32,715 bases of DNA, taken from positions 1 to 32,715 of the forward strand of contig JAGQZG010000008.1 of assembly GCA_020435705.1 (NCBI GenBank). The letters run 5' to 3'. Origin of the DNA: Mangrovimonas sp. GTDB lineage: Bacteria > Bacteroidota > Bacteroidia > Flavobacteriales > Flavobacteriaceae. Shown piece by piece: positions 17,141 to 24,054 of this stretch (the stretch's first letter is position 1; the number at the start of each line of letters is the position of its first letter). Below the pieces are notes generated by a model. The model was not told the origin of the DNA and did not search any database. It worked only from the letters and a program-made list of their open reading frames with translations. A program made the position numbers and the translations under genes.

Positions 17141-18082
17141 ATGAAAATACTAGTTACTGGAGCAGCCGGTTTTATCGCTTCGCACACCTGTGAACGTTTA
17201 AAAGCCTTAGGATATGAGGTTGTTGGTTTAGATAATTTCTCGCCTTATTACAGTCTGGAATTAAAAAAACTAAACGAAAAAGCCTTAAATTCTATAGGTG
17301 TTGATATTATTAATGCCGATTTAAGAACTGATGCTCTCAATGAGATTCTCCCTCATGATCTTGACTATATTATACATTATGCAGCTCAACCGGGTATTTC
17401 GGCAACATCATCTTTTGAAGATTATTTCTCAAATAATATTATTGCAACAAAGAATCTTTTGGATTTTGCTTTGAGATTAATAGACTTGAAATTGTTTGTA
17501 AATATTGCAACGTCGTCTATTTATGGTCTGGAAGCCACATATCCTGAAGATAGGGCGCCCAAACCAGCGTCACATTATGGTGTTACTAAATTGGCCGCCG
17601 AGCAGCTAGTTCTCCAAAAAAGCAGGGAAAAACAATTAAAAGCTTGCTCGTTGCGCTTATATTCGGTATTTGGACCAAGGGAACGACCTGAAAAAATGTA
17701 TACCAAACTTATTGCTTGTGCTTTTAATAATGAAGCTTTTCCTTTATATGAAGGTAGCGAGAAGCACTTGCGTAGTTTTACCTATGTTGATGATATTGTT
17801 GATGGCGTCATAAGTGTGCTTGGTAAGGAAGAAGCTGTTGATGGGGAAGTCATTAATCTAGGCACCGAAGTAGAACACACCACACAAGAAGGTATTGATG
17901 CGGTGGAAAAAGTGTTGGGTATGAAACTTAAAATCAATAAAGTTCCGGCAAGAGCTGGAGATCAATTAAGAACCAAGGCCAACATAGACAAAGCCAAGAA
18001 ATTGCTCAATTACAATCCGCAAACTACTCTTATTGAGGGGGTTAAAAAGCAAGTAGCTTGGTATAAGGAAAACTTCCTTTAG
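17141..18082 (+). CDS. NAD-dependent sugar-nucleotide epimerase/dehydratase
   Basis: A 313-residue extended short-chain dehydrogenase. The Rossmann motif is TGAAGFIAS (the usual last Gly is Ala here). ATSSIYG, the catalytic HYGVTK (Tyr and Lys of YxxxK) and RLYSVFGPRERPEKM are all in place, as in UDP-glucose/UDP-glucuronate 4-epimerases and related dehydratases. The exact sugar cannot be read. I chose the ATG at 17141 because MKILVTGAAGF is the canonical N-terminus; an open frame extends upstream to 17030 but has no homologous content and would overlap the GT2 start. The gene is divergent from the GT2 operon and may supply its donor sugar. Its stop overlaps the convergent lipid kinase stop by 4 bp. 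Confidence 0.93.
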   Translation: MKILVTGAAGFIASHTCERLKALGYEVVGLDNFSPYYSLELKKLNEKALNSIGVDIINADLRTDALNEILPHDLDYIIHYAAQPGISATSSFEDYFSNNIIATKNLLDFALRLIDLKLFVNIATSSIYGLEATYPEDRAPKPASHYGVTKLAAEQLVLQKSREKQLKACSLRLYSVFGPRERPEKMYTKLIACAFNNEAFPLYEGSEKHLRSFTYVDDIVDGVISVLGKEEAVDGEVINLGTEVEHTTQEGIDAVEKVLGMKLKINKVPARAGDQLRTKANIDKAKKLLNYNPQTTLIEGVKKQVAWYKENFL

Positions 18083-18966
18083 GCTTTTACAATAACTTTC
18101 AAGGCCTTTTCCAGAACTTTAACGCTTGCCTTATTGGTTTCAAAGGGTTTAATTTCACCATCTATTTGGAAAAAACTTGGGTTGGAAATCAAAAACTCAG
18201 TTTCTATAGACTTTATTTTTAGTTGAAGAAACTTTTTGATTTTTTTGTGTTGCTTAAACAATATTTTCAGTCCCAATAGCATGATTTTTCTTTTGGGTAA
18301 TTCAGGTATCACCACAAGATCCAATAAACCATCATTCAATTTGGCAGTTGGTGTTAAACCAACACCATACCCCATTTGATTGGAATTTGAAACAAAAAGC
18401 ATAAAGGGTTTGCAGGAAAAAATATGATTCTCATAAGAGACTTTTGAAATGAATTCATAACGGTAAGCTTTAAATGCTCTTATGGTTGATAGAAAATAGG
18501 AACTAAACTTTCTGCTACCTGAGTTTTCATAAACCTTCAAAACTTCCGAATCAAATCCCCAACCACAATTACTGAAAAAATAGAAGTCGTTACACTGGCC
18601 AACATCTATAAAAGTATAACTTTCATTTTTAATCAAGGCAATAGCTTTTTTGAGATCTTGAGGTATTTTTAGGTGATTTGCCAGACCATTTCCAGAACCC
18701 ATTGGGATAATACCTAAAGCTACCTTGGAATTCACCAAACTTGACGAGACTTCATTGATAGTGCCATCTCCACCACAAGCCACAATAATATCAGCACCTT
18801 CCTCTATAGAGTCTTTACTTAGTTGTACGGCGTGGAATTTATGGGTTGTATATTTAATTTTTAAATCATAGCTGTCTCTTGGAAAGTTATCTGAGAGAAA
18901 ATTGAGGTCAATGTTATTTTGCCCTGATCCAGAGATAGGATTTATTATAAAATGAATATGTTTCAA
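18079..18966 (-). CDS. Diacylglycerol kinase-family lipid kinase (YegS/DgkB-like)
   Basis: A 295-residue lipid kinase. The N-terminal catalytic domain shows HFIINPISGSG, the nucleotide loop CGGDGTINEV (64-73) and GSGNGLA (90-96). The C-terminal beta-sandwich carries LLDLVVIPELPKR and FQIDGEI. Members phosphorylate diacylglycerol, phosphatidylglycerol or sphingoid-type lipids; Bacteroidota make sphingolipids, so the substrate is open. The start is TTG at 18966: the codon immediately upstream in frame is the TAA stop of the previous gene, and the glycine-rich motif comes within 15 residues, so no other start is possible. This TAATTG junction suggests termination-reinitiation coupling to the LtaS-like transferase. 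Confidence 0.92.
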   Translation of the reverse strand: MKHIHFIINPISGSGQNNIDLNFLSDNFPRDSYDLKIKYTTHKFHAVQLSKDSIEEGADIIVACGGDGTINEVSSSLVNSKVALGIIPMGSGNGLANHLKIPQDLKKAIALIKNESYTFIDVGQCNDFYFFSNCGWGFDSEVLKVYENSGSRKFSSYFLSTIRAFKAYRYEFISKVSYENHIFSCKPFMLFVSNSNQMGYGVGLTPTAKLNDGLLDLVVIPELPKRKIMLLGLKILFKQHKKIKKFLQLKIKSIETEFLISNPSFFQIDGEIKPFETNKASVKVLEKALKVIVKA

Positions 18967-20940
18967 TTAGTCTAACTTAAGTTTGCCTTCATGGTATAAA
19001 TAATCAGCTGTTTGATAAAGCGATATGGCCTTTTTTAAATTCAAGGAATCAGTGGGTTGCGGAAGCAAACTGTCTGTTTCTTGTTGCCAAAAAAACTGAT
19101 TGCTTTGTTTTTGCTCACTTAGAATAGTTAGTTTATGAGCGGAATCCATATACCCTAATTTCCTGTAATTTCCCAACAAGGCACGTTGTTCCAACACAGG
19201 TGTTTCTAAGATATTCTGGCCATAGAAATTGGACTTGTAAACCCAGTTTAGCAGACCAAATAATGTTGGGAGAACATCTATTTGAGAAGCTAGGGCACTT
19301 ACTTTCATGGGATCTTTATTAGGGAAATTGTAGATCATTCCCACGATTTGATATTTATCTACATCAATGGCCCAACGCCCCGCACTGCTGGCACAATGAT
19401 CGGATACAATAATGAAAACGGTATGTTCAAACCAAGGTTTGTTTCGAGCTTTATTGAAGAACTCTTTTAGGGCATAATCTGTATATTTCACTGCCCCAGC
19501 TCTGTTTTTTCCAGAGGGAATATCAACTTTCCCATCAGGATAGGTAAATGGTTTGTGATTGGAGGTTGTCATAACAAAATCAAAAAAAGGCGTTTTAGAA
19601 ACGAAGTTTTTATCTGCTTCGGTCATTACTTTGTTGTATAGATCCTCATCGCAAACTCCCCACGCATTTTCAAAACTCACCTCGTTATCTTGGATGCTTT
19701 GGTGCTGGGTGCTGATGGATTCTTCTTCAAAAAAACCTCTACTTCTGTCAACTATATTAAAACCACTACTGCCAAAAAAATAGTTCATGTTATCAAAATA
19801 CCCATCGCCGCCATAAAAAAAAGTATTCTTATAGCCCTTTTCGGCAAAAACATTCCCTATGGTAAATAAATGGTCGCTGTTTGTCCTTTTGATAATACTT
19901 CTTCCAGGTGTTGGTGGAACCGAAAGCATTAAAGCCTCCATACCTCTCACGGTTCTAGTACCAGTGGCGTACAGATTTTCAAAGAAAATGCTTTCTTGTG
20001 CCAGGCTATCAAGAAATGGGGTTATGTTGTAATCTCCACCCAAGCTATTTAGAAGCTTTCCGCTCAAGCTCTCTACGCAAATGAGTATCACATTAGGTTT
20101 GATGCTTTGGTTTAAACTATCCTGATTTTTGACGAAGCGTTTTATTGAGAATGAATCACCAAGCAAACTATCCGAAGGCTTAACTACAAGCTTTTGGGTT
20201 ATACCAAAAGCTTCTTTATTGCTTAGACTATTATAAAATTGTAGATAGGATAGTTCATTATTTTTGAATGCCGAAAAGAACGAATAAATACCGGATTTGG
20301 CCAGCTCGTTGTTGTACCTGTTGTCAAATCGTTCGGCATCTTTATTATTAACAAACCAATAGTAGACCAAGGCGATGATAAGTAAAAACAGGGAGGTTGA
20401 AAAGCGGGTTTTTAGGTTCGTACTGCTTTTAAAAGCTTCTTTGAAAATACCTTTTTTGAAATGAATGAAAAAGTAAAGAGCAATAAGCAAAAAGATCCCT
20501 CCCAGTAAAATGGGTAAAGGATAGGATTCGTTTATATTTTTTACAACTTCATATGTGTAAATAAGATAATCTACGGCTATAAAATTGAACCTGCATTTAA
20601 ATTCGTCCCAAAAAGCAAGCTCTGCCAAGAATGAAAATAACGCAACAAACACCATAAACCCCATGAAGAAGTAGGTAAGGATCTTATCGGTAAGAGTTCC
20701 ATTCCATTTCTTTGGAAAAATCAAAAGATAGAAAGCATAGGGAAAAACAAAAAACGATAGTGTGCCTAAATCAAAAAAGAAACCTATCAGGAAGGTATAG
20801 AGCGTTTGCCCTAGGCCATGATTGTTGTCAGAAAAACTCCAAATGAATAGAACGAGTCTAATTAACAGAGAGGCTACCAGAAAGAATATTCCAAAACTCA
20901 TTAAAGGTGCATACCTATTCTTTAAAAAAAATCTTTGCAT
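18967..20940 (-). CDS. LTA synthase-like sulfatase-fold phosphotransferase
   Basis: A 657-residue membrane-anchored alkaline-phosphatase-superfamily protein. The first 200 residues hold five transmembrane helices; the extracytoplasmic domain runs from about 280. Active-site landmarks are Glu290 in ILICVES, the probable nucleophile Thr330 in ATGTRTVRG, and Asp514-His515 in IVSDHCA. These match the metal and nucleophile positions of LtaS and phosphoethanolamine transferases. In Gram-negatives such enzymes usually transfer phosphoethanolamine or phosphoglycerol from phospholipids to envelope glycans or lipid A, releasing diacylglycerol. The next gene is a lipid kinase that could recycle that product. 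The start codon is overlapped by a 22-bp palindrome. Confidence 0.94.
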   Translation of the reverse strand: MQRFFLKNRYAPLMSFGIFFLVASLLIRLVLFIWSFSDNNHGLGQTLYTFLIGFFFDLGTLSFFVFPYAFYLLIFPKKWNGTLTDKILTYFFMGFMVFVALFSFLAELAFWDEFKCRFNFIAVDYLIYTYEVVKNINESYPLPILLGGIFLLIALYFFIHFKKGIFKEAFKSSTNLKTRFSTSLFLLIIALVYYWFVNNKDAERFDNRYNNELAKSGIYSFFSAFKNNELSYLQFYNSLSNKEAFGITQKLVVKPSDSLLGDSFSIKRFVKNQDSLNQSIKPNVILICVESLSGKLLNSLGGDYNITPFLDSLAQESIFFENLYATGTRTVRGMEALMLSVPPTPGRSIIKRTNSDHLFTIGNVFAEKGYKNTFFYGGDGYFDNMNYFFGSSGFNIVDRSRGFFEEESISTQHQSIQDNEVSFENAWGVCDEDLYNKVMTEADKNFVSKTPFFDFVMTTSNHKPFTYPDGKVDIPSGKNRAGAVKYTDYALKEFFNKARNKPWFEHTVFIIVSDHCASSAGRWAIDVDKYQIVGMIYNFPNKDPMKVSALASQIDVLPTLFGLLNWVYKSNFYGQNILETPVLEQRALLGNYRKLGYMDSAHKLTILSEQKQSNQFFWQQETDSLLPQPTDSLNLKKAISLYQTADYLYHEGKLKLD

Positions 20941-20960
20941 TAATAATTTAAATTATTAAT
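20939..20960. promoter_or_regulatory. 22-bp perfect A/T palindrome at the transferase start
   Basis: On the minus strand the half-site ATTAATAATTT is followed without a spacer by its exact complement AAATTATTAAT, whose last two bases are the AT of the start codon. It could be an operator or a structure that hides the start. Being purely A/T it is more likely to occur by chance than a mixed palindrome. An AraC-type regulator is encoded just upstream. Confidence 0.35.
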
Positions 20961-21026
20961 CAAAGAACGTGTGTTTTTGAGTTTAAATTGAAGACAAGAA
21001 GTTCGGTAAAATTATTTTGAACTAAC

Positions 21027-22058
21027 TTACTTTTTAAGGTTCTTCTTATATTCTGAAGGGGTGATGCCTTTAAACTTTTTGAAAGCCGTGTTGAATGTAG
21101 CTTTGGATTTAAAACCTACTTCTTCGGCAATACCCAATAGTGTGTAGTTGGAAAAACGCTCTTCCTCAAGACTTTTAATAAAGGCGGAGACTCGGTAGGA
21201 ATTAATGTAATCCTGGAAACTCGTGCCCATATGGTTATTGAGGACTTCGGAAATATAGGCTCTGGGAACAGACATGCTATCAGCTATTTTTTGTAAGGAT
21301 AACTCAGAATCTTTATAGGCATGGCCTTCTTCCATTAATTGCTTCAATCCGCTCGTGAGGTTTTTAATTTGCGACTCATTCAAAGCAGAGTTTTTGTATT
21401 TCCCTGAATCGCTGTCAGAAAGGAGCTTTTTGGGAGAAATGACCAATTTAAAAGTAATCATGTAAAAAAGAAACGCAATGATTACAATAGAATAACTTCC
21501 AAAATGAACATGATTTTTATAAATGGGTAATTCCTCATATCTCAACCAATAGTTGATCTCATTGAGAATTACACTACCTATGAGAAGTATAAGAGGAATA
21601 ATAAAAAAGAGCATCCACTTTTGTGATTTATCACGTAAAATGAGAATTGATGCATAGAGAAGGTACAGTAAAAATGAAGATTCAATAATAATTTCTGGGA
21701 TATCAATAGCCAGAATTCCTTCAGAAAATACCCTTTCTAAAATCTCGATAATGAAAAACAGTAAATTGGGAATGAAAAACAGAAGATCCCTTTTTTGAAA
21801 GATTTTTTTCTTTGAGGTTTGGTATTTTACAAATAATACTAAAAATGTGATAAACAAGGATTTATCAAGATAAAAAAACGTGATGTTACGAGACATAACT
21901 TCACTTAACATATCCCTAAGAACATATAATACAACGGATCCAATGCCTCCTATGAGCAACCAAAAAGTTACGCCACCATACTTTTTCTTATTGGAGACCA
22001 ATAGTCCCAATAAAAAAATGCCCTGCAATAATGCAATTATTTGAAATGTTTGAAGCAA
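21027..22058 (-). CDS. Membrane-anchored AraC-family transcriptional regulator
   Basis: A 343-residue protein with an N-terminal half of about seven transmembrane helices (residues about 1-205) and a C-terminal AraC-type DNA-binding domain with two helix-turn-helix units (SLQKIADSMSVPRAYISEV and LLGIAEEVGFKSKATFN, ending ITPSEYKKNLKK). This 7TM-HTH_18 layout is common in Flavobacteriia and suggests sensing at or in the membrane with DNA binding on the cytosolic side. The start is TTG at 22058: a stop lies two codons upstream and the next ATG would remove the first helix. It lies 86 bp upstream of, and on the same strand as, the LtaS-like transferase, a plausible target. Confidence 0.9.
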   Translation of the reverse strand: MLQTFQIIALLQGIFLLGLLVSNKKKYGGVTFWLLIGGIGSVVLYVLRDMLSEVMSRNITFFYLDKSLFITFLVLFVKYQTSKKKIFQKRDLLFFIPNLLFFIIEILERVFSEGILAIDIPEIIIESSFLLYLLYASILILRDKSQKWMLFFIIPLILLIGSVILNEINYWLRYEELPIYKNHVHFGSYSIVIIAFLFYMITFKLVISPKKLLSDSDSGKYKNSALNESQIKNLTSGLKQLMEEGHAYKDSELSLQKIADSMSVPRAYISEVLNNHMGTSFQDYINSYRVSAFIKSLEEERFSNYTLLGIAEEVGFKSKATFNTAFKKFKGITPSEYKKNLKK

Positions 22059-22170
22059 TGATTAATGAATTGTTAACCAAAAATACTAATTTTTGAGATT
22101 TAGTATAAAATGGTCAAACAAAGGTATGGTTTGTTTATATTAAAGGATTCTAATATTTTGTTAAATACCC

Positions 22171-22731
22171 TTATTGCTCTTTGATGGGCAACATGAGTTT
22201 TACCTGATCCCAAGCGAAGGTTAAATACACATTATCGGTAGAATTATCAAAACCTATGGTGAATTGTTCAACGGCGGTGTCCAGTTTTTGAGGTTTTACA
22301 GAGAGGTCCAAAACATCAAATTCAGGTTCGCGCATGGGTTTCATGGTTTCGTCAACACCCCAAGGATATTGTTTAGAATTGAATATCACCTGCCATAACG
22401 TATCATTGGGAATGGTCCATAGGGTATACTTTCCGGCAGGAAGCACATGGTTCTCAAGACTTATAGGTTTATTGGTTTCAAAGGTGGTTGCTTCATTGGC
22501 TCCAGTGCGCCAAACTTGGTTGTAGGGAACCAATGCTCCAAAGACTTCACGGCCACGCTTGGAAGGCCTGTTGTAAAAGACTTCCATTTGCCAATCGTTC
22601 ATTTTAAAACTTACGGTATCGGCGGGACTCAATCTAGGATGAAAAACATCCGTGCCAAAATAGAGATAAGCACCAATACCCAGAGCGGCAAGAAAGAGTA
22701 GGCCCAAAACCCATTTTAAAAATCTGTTCAT
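22171..22731 (-). CDS. DUF2911 domain-containing protein
   Basis: A 186-residue protein with one N-terminal transmembrane or signal-anchor helix (about 7-25) and a DUF2911 domain covering the rest. The family signatures YNRPSKRGREVFG (53-65) and VWRTGANEATTF (73-84) are clear, as are LPAGKYTLWTIP and the later WGVDE. The domain is widespread in Bacteroidota and probably periplasmic here; its function is unknown. The ATG at 22731 gives the complete anchor. It stands alone, divergent from the ECF sigma operon. Confidence 0.93.
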   Translation of the reverse strand: MNRFLKWVLGLLFLAALGIGAYLYFGTDVFHPRLSPADTVSFKMNDWQMEVFYNRPSKRGREVFGALVPYNQVWRTGANEATTFETNKPISLENHVLPAGKYTLWTIPNDTLWQVIFNSKQYPWGVDETMKPMREPEFDVLDLSVKPQKLDTAVEQFTIGFDNSTDNVYLTFAWDQVKLMLPIKEQ

Positions 22732-22760
22732 AGATACTTCGAATTGTTTTAAAGATACCC

Positions 22761-22790
22761 TAAAATTACAGTATCTTATAACATTACAAA
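22761..22790 (-). promoter_or_regulatory. Candidate promoter of the DUF2911 gene
   Basis: Read on the minus strand, TTTG (22787-22790), an 18-bp gap and TAATTTTA (22761-22768). The -7 box matches TAnnTTTG at all fixed positions but the last, and ends 29 bp before the ATG. Confidence 0.45.
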
Positions 22791-22830
22791 ACGTATATTT
22801 CTTAAATTATGATAAAAAATTTCAATTTTT

Positions 22831-22856
22831 TGCAACGTTGTATTTTTTTCCTCGTC
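22831..22856 (+). promoter_or_regulatory. ECF-type promoter of the sigma factor operon
   Basis: TGCAACGTT (22831-22839) carries the AAC core expected in an ECF -35 element. CGTC (22853-22856) fits the ECF -10 element. Exactly 16 bp separate AAC from CGTC, and the GTG start lies 41 bp further on. This is unlike the TAnnTTTG promoters elsewhere in the window and suggests the sigma factor transcribes its own operon. Confidence 0.6.
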
Positions 22857-22897
22857 CTTATAACAAACCAAAAGCTTAAAACTAGCCATATCCATCA

Positions 22898-23455
22898 GTG
22901 AATTCGTTTGCAACCGACATTATTGAGCAATGTAAAAACAACGATCGCAAAGCACAAATGCAATTGTACAAGCGGTATTGCGAAGGCATGTATGTAGTAG
23001 CTATGCGATTTTTGAAACATTCTGCCGAGGCCGAAGATGCCGTACAGGAAGCCTTTATCAAAGCGTTTTCAAAATTGCATCAATACCAAGGGGAAGTCAC
23101 GTTTGGAGCTTGGCTAAAACGTATTGTGGTCAATAAGTGTATAGATTGTTTAAAAGCAAAAAAAGAGCGGTTGATGGTTTTGGAAGAGAACCACTTAAAG
23201 GTGGTTGATGATAGCTACCAAGACGATTGGTTGGTAGAAGATTCCATATCAGTAGAAACAATCAAGGCAACAATAGAAGAATTGCCCGATAAATATAAAT
23301 ACGTTGTGATGTTGTATCTCTTAGAAGGGTATGACCATCAGGAAATATCGGAAATATTGAGTATTTCTGAAGTGGCTTCAAGGACACAATTGTCACGAGG
23401 AAAAGCAAAATTGTTGGAACTTTTAAATAAAAGTAAAAATGGCACAGGATATTAG
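22898..23455 (+). CDS. ECF RNA polymerase sigma factor
   Basis: A 185-residue sigma-70-family factor of the extracytoplasmic function type. Region 2 is visible as MQLYKRYCEGMYVVAMRFLK, AEDAVQEAFIKAF and TFGAWLKRIVVNKCID. Region 4 is ELPDKYKYVVMLYLLEGYDH then QEISEILSISEVASRTQLSR. The start is a GTG at 22898; the first ATG (residue 20) would cut into region 2. The gene overlaps the next by 17 bp, the next being a single-pass membrane protein in the anti-sigma position. An ECF-like promoter upstream suggests positive autoregulation, and envelope stress is the usual trigger for such modules. Confidence 0.95.
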   Translation: MNSFATDIIEQCKNNDRKAQMQLYKRYCEGMYVVAMRFLKHSAEAEDAVQEAFIKAFSKLHQYQGEVTFGAWLKRIVVNKCIDCLKAKKERLMVLEENHLKVVDDSYQDDWLVEDSISVETIKATIEELPDKYKYVVMLYLLEGYDHQEISEILSISEVASRTQLSRGKAKLLELLNKSKNGTGY

Positions 23456-24035
23456 AAAATTATTGGAACAAGATCAATCTTTGGTGGACTCTTCCATGCC
23501 AAAAGGCCACGAAGATAGATTTTTGGAAAAACTGGATAAGAAATTGCCAGAACATAGAAAAACCACTTCGTTCTCTTGGATGAAAATAGCCGCTGGTTTT
23601 GTGATTTTGTTAGGATTAGGATTTGCCGCCTATCAGTTTTTTAAACCCGGCCCAAAAATTGAGGGCACAGAACTGGTAGATACTACCACCAATAAAAGCG
23701 AAGAAGAAAATGGAAAATCATTAGGCGATATTTCACCCGATTTGAAGAAGGTAGAAGACTATTATCTGGCCACGATCAACTTGGAATTATCCAAAGTGAA
23801 GTACACACCCGAAAACAAGGAACTTTTGGATGGGTACTTACAACGGTTGGACGAATTGACCAAAGAATACAAACGCCTAACCCAAGAGTTGAATACCTCC
23901 GGTCCCAATGAATTGACCATCAATGCGCTCATAGACAACCTCAAGTTTAGATTGAATCTCTTGTATAAGTTGCGCAATCAAATCAAGGAACTGCAATCAG
24001 CCGAAACAAACGATCTTGAAAATCAAACATCATAA
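23439..24035 (+). CDS. Anti-sigma-like single-pass membrane protein
   Basis: A 198-residue protein with a short cytosolic N-terminus (1-46, with the motif GHEDRFLEKLDKKLP), one transmembrane helix (about 47-68) and a periplasmic, largely helical region. The last 90 residues (YLATINLELSKVKYTPENK onward) look like a two-helix coiled coil. The gene overlaps the ECF sigma gene by 17 bp and its topology is that of an anti-sigma factor. It lacks the HxxxCxxC zinc motif of ZAS anti-sigma factors, so the sigma-binding segment would be of another type. The role is inferred from position and topology, not from a recognised domain. Confidence 0.82.
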   Translation: MAQDIRKLLEQDQSLVDSSMPKGHEDRFLEKLDKKLPEHRKTTSFSWMKIAAGFVILLGLGFAAYQFFKPGPKIEGTELVDTTTNKSEEENGKSLGDISPDLKKVEDYYLATINLELSKVKYTPENKELLDGYLQRLDELTKEYKRLTQELNTSGPNELTINALIDNLKFRLNLLYKLRNQIKELQSAETNDLENQTS

Positions 24036-24054
24036 TTATAAATCAAATCAAAAA

